The notes under the pieces were generated by a model that was given only the letters and a program-made list of their open reading frames with translations, was not told the origin of the DNA and did no database searches. From Achromobacter sp. Bel (GTDB taxonomy: Bacteria; Pseudomonadota; Gammaproteobacteria; Burkholderiales; Burkholderiaceae_B): a DNA stretch of 55,055 bases. Position numbers and translations under genes: made by a program. Location of the stretch: contig NZ_JABBJN010000037.1 of assembly GCF_012928505.1 (NCBI RefSeq), positions 1-55,055 on the forward strand, in the 5' to 3' direction. Position 1 is the stretch's first letter; each line of letters begins with the position of its first letter. Positions 33,556 to 42,195 of the stretch are shown here, in pieces.

Positions 33556-33927
33556 TTACGGCTTGCCCGAGCCCGGCGCCCAGTGCTGGTTCGCCAGCTT
33601 GGGATCGGGAAACGGCAATTCCAGGTTGGTTGGCGGCGAGGCCACCCATTTGCCGCCGTCCTGATAGAAATCCATCGGCGCCTCCGAGGTGCCCGCCGGC
33701 ATCAGCAGCATGGTGGTGCAAGACACCCGCCCATTGTGTGACGGGTTGGGCGCGGGCAGGCAGGTGCCGATGGCCAGCTGCGACTGCTTCATGCCGGGCA
33801 GATCGTCGCCCAGCAACGTGACCACGGCGGCATGCGCCTGCGCCGGGGTCGGGACGACGAGCGGCTCGGCGTGCGCCGCGAAGCCCACCACGGCCATGCC
33901 CAAAATACCTCGCGTAGCAAGCTTCAT
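33556..33927 (-). CDS. Small exported protein of unknown function
   Basis: 123 residues from the ATG at 33927. A signal peptide (MKLATRGILGMAVVGFAAHA) predicts periplasmic location. The mature part has a pair of Cys residues (GTCLPAP and VSCTTM) that could form a disulfide, and ends in a Pro-rich segment. I do not recognise the family. It lies between the beta-propeller-like gene and the AraC gene, all on the minus strand with short gaps. Confidence 0.68.
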   Translation of the reverse strand: MKLATRGILGMAVVGFAAHAEPLVVPTPAQAHAAVVTLLGDDLPGMKQSQLAIGTCLPAPNPSHNGRVSCTTMLLMPAGTSEAPMDFYQDGGKWVASPPTNLELPFPDPKLANQHWAPGSGKP

Positions 33928-33972
33928 GCGTTTCCCAGAGTGAAGTCCAGGGGCCAAGCCCCATGTCCGATT

Positions 33973-34605
33973 CTACCCGGGGCGCCGCACCGCCCTGACC
34001 TTGCCGCTATTGCCCCCGCCGCAGAAAAAGCGGTCCGCGCCATCCGACTCCAGGCCCGACACTCCGACACCGGCGGGCATCTCGACACACTCCAGCACGT
34101 CGCCGGTTGCGGGTTCCAGGCGACGCAATTCGCTGGCGTCGTTCTCCCAGGTGCCGTGCCAGAGCTGGCCGTCCACCCACGTGACGCCGGTGACATAGCG
34201 GTCGGATTCGATGGTGCGCAGCACGCGGCCGGTCTCGGGGTCCACCTGATAAATCTTGCGCTGCGGGTACTGGCCCACCCAGAGCGAGCCCTCGGCCCAG
34301 GCCATGCCGGAATCCCCGCCGCCGCCCGGCGCGGGGATCGTCGCCAGCACGCGGCCGCTCTTGGGATCCAGCTTTTGAATGCGCCCGTCGGCGATCTGAT
34401 AGAAATGCTTGCCGTCGAAGGCCGTGCCGGCGCTGGCGGCGACGTTCAACGCGCGCGCCGTGTCGCCTGTGACGGGATCCAGCGAGACGAGTTTTTCTCC
34501 CACGGCAAACCAGACCTGGGCGCCATCGAACGTGACGCCATGCACGTTGTCGACGCCGGGGAACGGGCCGTATTCACGGAGGATTTGGGCTGGGGTTCGT
34601 TTCAT
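33973..34605 (-). CDS. Beta-propeller protein of glutamine-cyclotransferase/Vgb-lyase type
   Basis: 210 residues from the ATG at 34605, with AGGA seven bases upstream; 34635 is an alternative. At least four repeats of the type VWFAVGEKLVSLDPVTGDTA, FYQIADGRIQKLDPKSGRVL, LWVGQYPQRKIYQVDPETGR and LWHGTWENDASELRRLEPAT are visible, each closing with a D-P-x-T-G turn. Such blades occur in glutaminyl cyclotransferases and streptogramin lyase-like proteins. There is no signal peptide. It follows the winged-HTH gene by 35 bases and may be its target. Confidence 0.75.
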   Translation of the reverse strand: MKRTPAQILREYGPFPGVDNVHGVTFDGAQVWFAVGEKLVSLDPVTGDTARALNVAASAGTAFDGKHFYQIADGRIQKLDPKSGRVLATIPAPGGGGDSGMAWAEGSLWVGQYPQRKIYQVDPETGRVLRTIESDRYVTGVTWVDGQLWHGTWENDASELRRLEPATGDVLECVEMPAGVGVSGLESDGADRFFCGGGNSGKVRAVRRPG

Positions 34606-34640
34606 GATCGCATCCTGTTCAGTAGGAGAAGTCATGCTAC

Positions 34641-35867
34641 TCACGGGGCAGCAACAAGAGGGAGTAACAAGCTTGTCGTGAAACCCGGCACCGGCGGCGT
34701 CATCCAGCGGCGCGCCCGCCCGTGGCCCAACGGCTGCACCTGCCCCGCCGCCGCCAACGCATCCAGCGCCCGCTGCACCGTCCGCTGGCTGGCGCCCAGT
34801 GCCAGTGCCAAGGCGGAACTCGACCATGCCTGACCATCCGCCAGGCAGGCAAGCACCGCCGCCTGATCCCGGTCGGCCACATCCACGGGGCGAGCCAGCA
34901 CCACCACCTCAGGCGCGCGCTCCGGCCTCAGGACAAAACCGTGCTTCGTCGCGTGGACGCTGGCCAGCGGTCGCATCGCCGCGCGCAAGCGCCCTATTTC
35001 CACGCGTAGCCGCACACGGTGGGACTCGTCCTGGAAGCCGGTCCGAAAAGCCTGGGCAATCAGTTGTTCCCGGGACACATCCTGGGGCCACGCCTCGGCC
35101 AGCATCCGCGCCAACGTGAACAAGACGGGACGGCTGGCCAGCGACACGGCTTGCCCCTCGCGCCGCAAGACGTTGCGGCACGCGTCGACGATCAACGCCT
35201 TTGAGGCCAGCAGCGCTTCGACCTCGCCCAGCGGCATGTCTTGCGATCCGCCCTGCCCGATCCGGCGGCCGGCCGGGGCATGCAACGCCCGAAACGCGTG
35301 ATCCACTTCCGCCAGCAACGCCGGAATGCCCGCCTGTCGCGCGGCGTCTGCGGCGCGCGTCAACGCCGCGCTTGCGGCCGACGCCTGGATCCGGCGCAAC
35401 GCGATGCCGCCCCGGATCAATTCATGGATCGCGCGCGACGCCGCCGGCAAGCCGGCCGCCTCCACGCCATCCAAGGTGCGGCCGGCGTCCTCCGGCTGGC
35501 CGGTCAGCAACTGCCTGCGCGCCTGAAGTTGCGCCGCATGCGCGGCATTGACCGTGTCGCCGTGCGCCTGCAACGTCGCGCGGGCGGTGGCCAGCGACCT
35601 TTCCGGCCAGGCCAGGTCGCGCGAGGCCAACGCCACCTCGGCCTCGGCCACCACGCAGCGGGCGCGGGCGGCGGCGTCCTGGTCGCCAAAGGCTTTCGCG
35701 GCGCGGCGCAGCAGCGCTTTGGCCCGAACGAAATCGCCCAATTGCGCCATCGCGATCCCGCGCAACGCCAGCGCCGGCGCGTCGTCGCGCAACGCCACGT
35801 GGTTCAGCGCGCCGATCGGATCGCCCGCCGCCAACGCGCGCGACGCGTTCGATATCAGAATATCCAT
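34641..35867 (-). CDS. Winged-HTH regulator with helical-repeat N-terminus
   Basis: 408 residues from the ATG at 35867 (MDILISNASRALAAGDPIGA); the frame is open further upstream without sense. The first 200 residues are Ala-rich helical hairpins resembling TPR-type repeats. A central part (HRVRLRVEIGRLRAAMRPLA, SVHATKHGFVLRP) matches an OmpR/SARP-like winged DNA-binding unit, and the end (SSSALALALGASQRTVQRAL) is a second HTH. It is probably a transcription factor of the neighbouring beta-propeller gene. Ligand unknown. It is divergent from the DUF3348 operon. Confidence 0.72.
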   Translation of the reverse strand: MDILISNASRALAAGDPIGALNHVALRDDAPALALRGIAMAQLGDFVRAKALLRRAAKAFGDQDAAARARCVVAEAEVALASRDLAWPERSLATARATLQAHGDTVNAAHAAQLQARRQLLTGQPEDAGRTLDGVEAAGLPAASRAIHELIRGGIALRRIQASAASAALTRAADAARQAGIPALLAEVDHAFRALHAPAGRRIGQGGSQDMPLGEVEALLASKALIVDACRNVLRREGQAVSLASRPVLFTLARMLAEAWPQDVSREQLIAQAFRTGFQDESHRVRLRVEIGRLRAAMRPLASVHATKHGFVLRPERAPEVVVLARPVDVADRDQAAVLACLADGQAWSSSALALALGASQRTVQRALDALAAAGQVQPLGHGRARRWMTPPVPGFTTSLLLPLVAAP

Positions 35868-35965
35868 CGGGGTGCCGCCATGCTGTCGCTCCTGCTGGGC
35901 CGGGCCGGGCTGGGAAACTAATCTACCATCCGGGCGTGGCGCCCTGGCACCCACGCAGGCCGTCA

Positions 35966-35986
35966 CACTGTTGCACCGTGACAGTG
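35966..35986. promoter_or_regulatory. Inverted repeat between winged-HTH gene and motor operon
   Basis: CACTGT (35966-35971) and ACAGTG (35981-35986) are perfect 6-base inverted arms with a 9-base spacer, midway in the 212-base divergent region. It could be a site for the winged-HTH regulator; it is short and could be chance. Confidence 0.3.
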
Positions 35987-36079
35987 ATGCGGCCCCATTT
36001 TTAACCGACCGGCCCTCTCCACGCCCCCATTCCCCCCTCGCCAGCGTGTAAACTCCCCCCTTTTTGACACTCTGGTGGT

Positions 36080-36883
36080 ATGTTGCAAGCCCCACAGCGC
36101 ACAGGTTTAAGCGGCCCGACGCTCATTCGCTTGCTGACTCGCCTGACGGATGTCGATGTTCCGGAATCCAGGCAAACGCTTTCCGACCATCTGAGCCAGT
36201 GGCTCGGCTGGACGGACGCGATCGCGCTCTCCGCGGCCTTGAACACCCGCCCGCCGATGATTGCCCCCGGCGCACGGACATTCAGCAGCACCGAGGAACG
36301 CGAGTGTGTGCGCGTCCGGACCACGCTGGCCGAAGCCATTGCCAGCGACACGGCGGCCACGGCCGCCAAGCGGCCGCTTCCGGGGCACGTGCCGGCGAAG
36401 CAGCCGGCGGCCATCGCGGAAGCCGAAGCCGATTACTCGAATTTCCGGCAGCGGTATCAGTCGTTGCAGCACACGATGGAAACCAGCGTGGGCAATCTGC
36501 GCAGTCGCCTGCGCGGCATGGTCGCGGCCAAGAACGGCGAGATGACGCGTCTGGCGGTGGTGGATGCCATCATGGACCGCGCGCTGCTGCCGAAGGAACG
36601 CGCCCTGCTGGGCGTCATCCCCAAGCTGCTTGGCGGGCATTTCGACCGTCTGCGGCTGGCCGAAGCGGCGGCGTTGGCCCAGGCCAGCGCCGATACGCAA
36701 ATTGAAGACGGCGCGGACGCCGAGGCAGAAGGCGTCACAGCGCCTGAGCCCGCGCCCGTGCCGATAACACCCGGCGCATGGCTGGACGTGTTCCGCAAGG
36801 ATATGCGGAGCGTCCTGCTTGCCGAATTGGATGTTCGTTTACAACCGGTCGAAGGGCTGCTTGCCGCCCTTCGCGCCAGCTAA
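36080..36883 (+). CDS. DUF3348 family protein, first gene of the motor-like operon
   Basis: 267 residues. It starts MLQAPQRTGLSGPTLIRLLT and has SDHLSQWLGWTDAIALSAAL, the N-terminal mark of DUF3348. A helical middle (DYSNFRQRYQSLQHTMETSV) and ERALLGVIPKLLGGHFDRLR follow, then an acidic, Ala/Pro-rich spacer and a short amphipathic end (LLAELDVRLQPVEGLLAALR). There is no membrane helix or signal. The family has no known activity; it is found next to DUF802 and OmpA genes, as here (10 bases to the next start). A role as cytoplasmic partner of the motor tail is inferred. Confidence 0.85.
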   Translation: MLQAPQRTGLSGPTLIRLLTRLTDVDVPESRQTLSDHLSQWLGWTDAIALSAALNTRPPMIAPGARTFSSTEERECVRVRTTLAEAIASDTAATAAKRPLPGHVPAKQPAAIAEAEADYSNFRQRYQSLQHTMETSVGNLRSRLRGMVAAKNGEMTRLAVVDAIMDRALLPKERALLGVIPKLLGGHFDRLRLAEAAALAQASADTQIEDGADAEAEGVTAPEPAPVPITPGAWLDVFRKDMRSVLLAELDVRLQPVEGLLAALRAS

Positions 36884-36893
36884 CCGGGACACT

Positions 36894-39800
36894 ATGTCCA
36901 AGTATCTGATCAATTTCGTGGTTTTCCTGGCCGGTCTGGCCGTCGTGGGCTGGATCGGCGCAGGCTATGCCGGCACCAACCCCCTGGCATTGGCCGTGAC
37001 GCTACTGATCGGCGTCTGCTATCTGGCGGGCACGCTGGAGCTGCTGCGCTACCAGCAAGCCACCGCCAGCCTGACGCGGTCGGCCAACGGCCTGTCGGAA
37101 GCGCCAGCCAGCCTGGGTTCCTGGCTGGAGCAGCTGCATCCCAGCCTGCGCAACGCGGCGCGGCTGCGGGTGGAAGGCGAACGGGTCGGTCTGCCCGGCC
37201 CGGCGCTCACGCCCTATCTGGTGGGCCTGCTGGTGTTGTTAGGCATGCTGGGCACGTTCCTGGGCATGGTCGTGACCCTGCGCGGCACGGGCATGGCACT
37301 GGAAAGCGCCACCGACCTGGGTGCCATCCGCGCGTCGCTGGCCGCGCCGGTCAAAGGCTTGGGTTTCGCGTTCGGCACGTCCATCGCGGGCGTGGCCACG
37401 TCCGCCATGCTGGGCCTGCTGGCCGCGCTGTGCCGCCGCGATCGCGTGCAGGCCGCGCAACTGCTCGACACGAAGATCGCGACGACCCTGCGGGTCTACT
37501 CGCAGAGCTACCAGCGCGAAGAATCCTTCAAACTGCTGCAACGGCAGGCCGAAGTGATGCAACGGCAAGCCGACGCCATGCCGACGCTGGTCGATCGCCT
37601 GCAAGCCATGATGCAAAGCATGGAAAAGCAGACCCAATCCATGAACGACCGGCAACTGGCCAGCCAGGACGTGTTCCAGGGCAAAGCCGAGGCCGCGTAC
37701 GCGCGGTTGGCCTCCGTGATGGAACAGTCCATGAAGGAAGGCGTGGCCGAAAGCGCGCGCTCCGCCGGCGTGGCCCTGCAGCCCGTGGTGCAGGCCACGA
37801 TGGAAAGCCTGTCACGCGAAACCGCCAGTCTGCAAGACACGGTGGCGCAGGCCGTGCAGCAGCAGTTGGCCAGCCTGACCTCGGGCTTCCAGGCGTCCAC
37901 CGCCAATGTGGCCGATATCTGGAACCAGGCCCTGGCCGGCCAGCAGCGCGCAAGCGAAACGCTGGCCCAGGACCTGCGCGCGTCGCTGGACCGCTTTGCC
38001 CAGACATTTGAACAACGCTCGTCCGCCCTGCTGGACGGCGTATCCGCACGACTGGAAGCGTCGTCGGGCGACATGTCCGACGCCTGGGCGTCCGCGCTGT
38101 CGCGGCAGGAACGCGTCAGTGAAAAGCTGGCGGGCGACAACCTGCAAGCCCTGACGGCCGCCGCCGCCAGCTTCGAGCAGCATTCCGCATCGCTGCTGCG
38201 CACGCTGAACCAGTCGCACTCCTTGCTGCAATCCGAGCTGGCCTCGCGCGACCAGCAACGCCTGGCCGCGTGGACCGAAACGCTGGGCGCCATGGGCGCC
38301 ACCCTGCGTCAGGAATGGCAGCAGTCCGGCGCGCAAGCCGCCGACCGTCAGCAAGCCATCAGCGATACGCTGGCCCAGACCGTGCGCGACATCAACGCCC
38401 AGGCGGCGACCCAAGCCAGCCTGCTGGAAGGCGTGGCTGCGCGCATGGAAGCCGCCGCGAACAACGTGTCCAATCGCTGGGACGCCGCGCTGGCCCGCCA
38501 GGAGCAGGTCGGCGAAAAACTCGCGACGGACAATCAGCAGGCCCTGACCGCCGCCGCCGCCGCATTCGAGCAGCATTCGGCGTCGCTGCTGCGCACCCTG
38601 GACCAATCGCACGCGGACCTGCAGGCAGCCCTGGCGGCCAAGGATCACGAGCGCCTGGCCGCCTGGACGGATTCGCTTGCCCGCACCGCGCGCGACGTCA
38701 CGTCCCAGACCGAAGCCCAAGCCCTGCTGCTTGAAAGCGTGTCCACCCGCCTGGAAACGGCGGCAACCCGCGTGTCAGACCAATGGAACACCGCCCTGGC
38801 CCGCCAGGAACAGGTCGGCGAAAAGCTGGCCGCGGATAATCAGCATGCATTGACCACCGCCGCAGCCGCCTTCGAGCAACACTCGGCGTCGCTCTTGCGT
38901 ACGTTGGATCAGTCACATGCGGACCTGCAAGCCGCGCTGGCCGCGAAGGACGAAGCCCGGCTGACCGCCTGGACCGGCACGCTTGCCACGATGGCCGCGG
39001 CGCTGGGCCAGGAATGGAAGGCGGCCGGCGACCATACGATCACCCGCCAGCAGGAAATCAGCGACACGCTGGCCTTGACCGCGCAAGACGCCGCCGACCG
39101 CAACGAGGCGCAAACCCGCCTGCTGGAGAGCGTGTCAACCCGCCTTGAGACGACGGCGCGCGCAGTCACCCAAGCCTGGACCGACGCCCTGACGCGCCAG
39201 GAGCAAGTCGGCGAGAAGCTGGCCGCGGACAACCAGCGCGCGCTGTCCACCGCCGCAGCGGCCTTCGGCGAACACTCGGCCGCGTTGCTGCGCACGTTGG
39301 ACCAATCGCATACGGACCTGCAAGCCGCCCTGGCCGCGAAGGACGAAGAACGCCTGTCCGCCTGGACCGCCAAGCTGGCCGCGATGGCCGATGCGCTGGG
39401 CCAGGAATGGGAACTGGCCGGCGTGCAAGCCGCCGACCGCCAGCAAGCCCTCAGCAACACGCTGACCCAGGCCACCCGGGACATCACCGCCCAGACCGAG
39501 GCGCAGGCCGGCCTGCTGCAGGACGTATCCACCCGCCTGGAAACGGCGGCAAGCCATGTCACCCAGGCCTGGACCGACGCGCAAGCGCGCCAGGAAAATG
39601 TGGGCGAGCAGTTGGCCGCCGCCAACCGCCAGGCGCTGGAAACCGCAGCCGCCACGTTCGAGCAGCACTCGACGTCGCTCTTGCGTACGCTGGATCAATC
39701 GCACGCCGACCTGCAAGCTGCGCTCGCATCCAACGACGAAGCGCGTCTGGCCGCGTGGACCGGCAAGCTGGCCGGCATGGCCGATGCGCTGCGCCAGGAA

Positions 39801-40496
39801 TGGCAACAGGCAGGCGCCGCCACCGCCGACCAGCAGCAGCAGATCTGCGCCACCCTGGCCCAGACCGCCCACGACATCACTTCGCAGACGCAGGCGCACG
39901 CCAGCGACACCATCGCCGAAATCGGCCGCCTGGTGCAAGCCGCCTCGGAAGCCCCGAAGGCGGCCGCCGAGGTCATCGGCGAACTGCGCCAGAAACTGTC
40001 CGACAGCATGGTGCGCGACAACGACATGCTGCAAGAGCGCAACCGCCTGCTGGACACCCTGGACACCTTGCTGACGGCCGTGAATCACACGGCCGCCGAG
40101 CAACGCACGGCCGTGGACGCGCTGGTCGCCTCGTCGGCCGAGCTGCTGGAACGCGTCGGCACGCAGTTCACCGACCGCGTCGAAGCCGAAACCGGCAAAC
40201 TCGCGGACGTGGCGGCGCACGTCACCAGCAGCGCCGTGGAAGTGGCCAGCCTGGGCGAATCGTTCGGCACCGCGGTGCAACAGTTCGGCGAGTCCAACGA
40301 CAAGCTGGTGGCCCATCTGCAACGCATCGAAGCGGCGCTGGACAAGTCCATCGCGCGCGGCGACGAGCAACTGTCCTATTACGTGGCGCAGGCCCGTGAA
40401 GTGGTGGATCTGAGCTTGATGTCGCAAAAGCAGATCATCGAAAACCTGCAGCAGCTGGCCATCCAGCGCGCCACCGCCGGAGCCGAAGCCGCATGA
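36894..40496 (+). CDS. DUF802 protein: MotA/ExbB/ZorA-like membrane channel with very long repeat tail
   Basis: 1200 residues from the ATG at 36894. Four membrane helices lie at about 5-24, 29-50, 108-130 and 153-180. TM3 (LVLLGMLGTFLGMVVTLRG) and TM4 (GLGFAFGTSIAGVATSAMLG) match the ion-channel helices of MotA, ExbB and ZorA proteins. The remaining thousand residues are predicted cytoplasmic, almost all helical: a Gln/Met-rich coil (200-300), then five 131-residue repeats from 417 to about 1006 with the second one 29 residues short, then a closing coiled region ending in SYYVAQAREVVDLSLMSQKQ. The stop overlaps the OmpA-like gene. It should form a proton-conducting ring with a long intracellular tail; output unknown. 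Confidence 0.87.
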   Translation: MSKYLINFVVFLAGLAVVGWIGAGYAGTNPLALAVTLLIGVCYLAGTLELLRYQQATASLTRSANGLSEAPASLGSWLEQLHPSLRNAARLRVEGERVGLPGPALTPYLVGLLVLLGMLGTFLGMVVTLRGTGMALESATDLGAIRASLAAPVKGLGFAFGTSIAGVATSAMLGLLAALCRRDRVQAAQLLDTKIATTLRVYSQSYQREESFKLLQRQAEVMQRQADAMPTLVDRLQAMMQSMEKQTQSMNDRQLASQDVFQGKAEAAYARLASVMEQSMKEGVAESARSAGVALQPVVQATMESLSRETASLQDTVAQAVQQQLASLTSGFQASTANVADIWNQALAGQQRASETLAQDLRASLDRFAQTFEQRSSALLDGVSARLEASSGDMSDAWASALSRQERVSEKLAGDNLQALTAAAASFEQHSASLLRTLNQSHSLLQSELASRDQQRLAAWTETLGAMGATLRQEWQQSGAQAADRQQAISDTLAQTVRDINAQAATQASLLEGVAARMEAAANNVSNRWDAALARQEQVGEKLATDNQQALTAAAAAFEQHSASLLRTLDQSHADLQAALAAKDHERLAAWTDSLARTARDVTSQTEAQALLLESVSTRLETAATRVSDQWNTALARQEQVGEKLAADNQHALTTAAAAFEQHSASLLRTLDQSHADLQAALAAKDEARLTAWTGTLATMAAALGQEWKAAGDHTITRQQEISDTLALTAQDAADRNEAQTRLLESVSTRLETTARAVTQAWTDALTRQEQVGEKLAADNQRALSTAAAAFGEHSAALLRTLDQSHTDLQAALAAKDEERLSAWTAKLAAMADALGQEWELAGVQAADRQQALSNTLTQATRDITAQTEAQAGLLQDVSTRLETAASHVTQAWTDAQARQENVGEQLAAANRQALETAAATFEQHSTSLLRTLDQSHADLQAALASNDEARLAAWTGKLAGMADALRQEWQQAGAATADQQQQICATLAQTAHDITSQTQAHASDTIAEIGRLVQAASEAPKAAAEVIGELRQKLSDSMVRDNDMLQERNRLLDTLDTLLTAVNHTAAEQRTAVDALVASSAELLERVGTQFTDRVEAETGKLADVAAHVTSSAVEVASLGESFGTAVQQFGESNDKLVAHLQRIEAALDKSIARGDEQLSYYVAQAREVVDLSLMSQKQIIENLQQLAIQRATAGAEAA
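38142..39911 (+). repeat. In-gene tandem repeats of 393 bp (five units)
   Basis: Units start at 38142, 38535, 38841, 39234 and 39627. Units 1, 3 and 4 are 393 bp (131 codons), unit 2 is 306 bp (an in-frame loss of 29 codons), and unit 5 is partial, diverging after about 39911. Each unit encodes a block like FEQHSASLLRTLDQSHADLQ, AAWTxxLA, then LETAAxxV-xQAWTDA and RQEQVGEKLAADN. A worn half-unit precedes the first. Confidence 0.85.
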
Positions 40497-41143
40497 GCGA
40501 GGACATCGACGGCGGCGTGGAGACGACCGCCCCGGCCTGGGCCGTCTTCGGCGACCTGATGTCGGTGCTGCTGGGCGCCTTCGTACTGATCCTGGTCAGC
40601 GTGATCGGCGTGCAGCTGCAGCTGTCGACGCAACTGGAAAAAGAGGTCAAGCAGCGGCAGGAAGAAACGCAGCGGCGCGAAACGCTGGAGCAGGCGCTGG
40701 CAGGCCCGCTGGCGGCGGGCCGCGTCACGCTGATCAACGGCCGCATCGGCATCAGCGGCAGCGTGCTGTTCGCGTTGAACTCCGACCAGCTGCAACCCGA
40801 AGGCCGCGAGATTCTGAAGACCCTGATCGAGCCCCTGTCCGCGTATCTGAAGACGCACGACGAAATCCTGATGGTCAGCGGCTATACCGATGACCAGCAG
40901 GTGCGCGAAGGCAACCGCCGCTTTGCGGACAACTGGGACCTGTCGGCGCAACGCGCCCTGACGGTCACGCGGGCACTGATCGACGAAGGGGTGCCGTCCG
41001 CCACGGTATTCGCGGCCGCCTTCGGATCCGAGCAACCGGTGGCCTCCAACGCCGACGAAGCAGGACGCGCCAAGAACCGCCGCGTGGAAATCACGCCGAT
41101 CCCCAAGCCGTCCAACGACCCGGGAAAGCCGCATGAGCAGTGA
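40493..41143 (+). CDS. MotB/ZorB-like OmpA-domain protein
   Basis: 216 residues, start overlapping the DUF802 stop (ATGA). A short cytoplasmic N-terminus is followed by one membrane helix (about 18-40) with Asp21 in VFGDLMSVLLGAF, the position of the ion-carrying aspartate of MotB. A charged Glu/Arg/Gln helix (46-70) leads to an OmpA domain with VSGYTDDQQ, NWDLSAQRALTVTRAL and AKNRRVEITPI, predicted to grip peptidoglycan. The linker is much shorter than in the MotB-like protein at 2643. Together with the DUF802 protein it makes a complete channel-plus-anchor pair. Confidence 0.9.
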   Translation: MSEDIDGGVETTAPAWAVFGDLMSVLLGAFVLILVSVIGVQLQLSTQLEKEVKQRQEETQRRETLEQALAGPLAAGRVTLINGRIGISGSVLFALNSDQLQPEGREILKTLIEPLSAYLKTHDEILMVSGYTDDQQVREGNRRFADNWDLSAQRALTVTRALIDEGVPSATVFAAAFGSEQPVASNADEAGRAKNRRVEITPIPKPSNDPGKPHEQ

Positions 41144-41849
41144 CGGCAGCTTTGGCGGCGCGCGGGACGCGCAGGCGACGCTGGATGCCTGGCGCGACAG
41201 CGGGGCCGACCGCGTCGACCCGGTGCGCTTCCGTTTCCTGGACGCGATGGCCCGGCGCACCGCTGCGCTGGACGGCCCGGCCCGGCAATTGCTGGACGGC
41301 AGGCTGGCGGCGTTGCTGCAAGCCTACGAAGACGAGCTGGGCACGGAATCCGCCGGGCGAGGCGACACGGCCGCAGCCGGCGCCCCCGAGGTCACTCGCA
41401 GCGCCAGCGCCCTGGCCGGCCTGATCGACTACCTGGCCGACCCGGATCCCCCTGGCGGCGTCAGCGGCTGGACGCGCGACACGCTGGGCCTGCGGGCCAC
41501 CTATCCCGACGTGCAGATGCTGGATTACTTCCGGGGTGTCTGGTCGCGGGTCAGCGCCGACCGCCAGGTGCGCCAATCGCAGGAACAGGTCCATAAGAAC
41601 GCCGGCCCGCTCAATTCCAATCAGTTGGTGCACCGCGCGCTGTCGCTGATGCGCGAGCTCTCCCCGGGCTATCTGCAGCAGTTCCTGTCGTATACGGACG
41701 CGCTGATGTGGATGGAGCAGATGCACGCCGCCACGGCGCCGACGCCGAAGGACGCGGCCCGTGCGGGCGCGCCAAAGACCGCAACGGCTAAAACCGGAAC
41801 GACCAAGACGGGAACGGCCAAGAAGCCGTCACGCGCCAAAACGCGCTGA
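41133..41849 (+). CDS. DUF2894 family protein
   Basis: 238 residues, start 11 bases inside the end of the OmpA-like gene with GGGAAAG upstream. It has the family pattern: QATLDAWRDSGADRVDPVRF, FLDAMARRTAALDGPARQLL, and later TYPDVQMLDYFRGVWSRVSA and SPGYLQQFLSYTDALMWMEQ. The last 25 residues are a basic Lys/Thr/Ala tail of the type seen in histone H1-like proteins (KTATAKTGTTKTGTAKK). No membrane helix. Function unknown; position as the fourth gene of the operon suggests an accessory role for the motor. Confidence 0.85.
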   Translation: MSSDGSFGGARDAQATLDAWRDSGADRVDPVRFRFLDAMARRTAALDGPARQLLDGRLAALLQAYEDELGTESAGRGDTAAAGAPEVTRSASALAGLIDYLADPDPPGGVSGWTRDTLGLRATYPDVQMLDYFRGVWSRVSADRQVRQSQEQVHKNAGPLNSNQLVHRALSLMRELSPGYLQQFLSYTDALMWMEQMHAATAPTPKDAARAGAPKTATAKTGTTKTGTAKKPSRAKTR

Positions 41850-41882
41850 GGCGACCGCCAAGCGTGCAGTTAAACGGGCGAT

Positions 41883-41911
41883 TTGCACCGCTTGCTGTCG
41901 CGCAGTAAGAT
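41883..41911 (+). promoter_or_regulatory. Sigma-70 promoter of the ParD-like/methionine aminopeptidase pair
   Basis: TTGCAC (41883-41888) and TAAGAT (41906-41911) are separated by 17 bases, close to consensus. Transcription would start near 41918, inside the palindrome that follows, a typical arrangement for autorepression. Confidence 0.6.
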
Positions 41912-41913
41912 AC

Positions 41914-41940
41914 GATCCATATACAAACCATATACGGATC
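41914..41940. promoter_or_regulatory. Palindromic operator candidate over the ParD-like start region
   Basis: GATCCATATA (41914-41923) and TATACGGATC (41931-41940) are inverted arms with one mismatch and a 7-base spacer. Within it CCATATAC occurs twice as a direct repeat (41917 and 41928), one helical turn apart. This suits a ribbon-helix-helix dimer pair such as ParD. Confidence 0.6.
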
Positions 41941-41949
41941 ACCTCCACC

Positions 41950-42195
41950 ATGGGTCTCGTCAAAATCTCCGAGCAGATGCATGAAAATCTGCGCGTCGCC
42001 AGCGGCGCCCTCAGCCGCTCGATCAATTCCCAGGCCGAACACTGGATGCGCATCGGCATGCTGTCCGAGCTCTATCCCGAATTGCGCCACGCGGACATCT
42101 GCCAGTTGCTGATCCGCATCGAACAGGGCGAAGGCTTTACCATCGCCTCGCTGTCCCGGCGCTTACCGGATGCCGCCCAGCAGGAGGCCGCGTAA
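41950..42195 (+). CDS. ParD-like antitoxin-family protein (no toxin adjacent)
   Basis: 81 residues from the ATG at 41950. It matches the ParD_like family: a short strand (MGLVKISEQMHENLRV) followed by two helices (ASGALSRSINSQAEHWMRIG, LYPELRHADICQLLIRIEQG), the ribbon-helix-helix layout. Such proteins bind DNA as dimers and usually repress their own promoter, for which a fitting palindrome lies immediately upstream. No ParE- or RelE-type toxin gene follows; instead a methionine aminopeptidase starts at the very next base after the stop. This linkage is known in related bacteria, but its purpose is not. Confidence 0.85.
   Translation: MGLVKISEQMHENLRVASGALSRSINSQAEHWMRIGMLSELYPELRHADICQLLIRIEQGEGFTIASLSRRLPDAAQQEAA

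Noticed and set aside
39135..40427. Long open frame antisense to the motor tail (430 codons)
   Set aside because: High GC and the repeat structure keep the opposite frames open; the antisense product is Gly/Arg/Leu-rich with no domain, and the sense frame has clear membrane and coiled-coil content.
36080..41849. Canonical Zorya anti-phage system
   Set aside because: The channel and anchor proteins resemble ZorA/ZorB in layout, but no ZorC, ZorD helicase/nuclease or ZorE is present, and DUF3348/DUF2894 are not Zorya components. The block is also a common chromosomal feature of the group, as far as I know.
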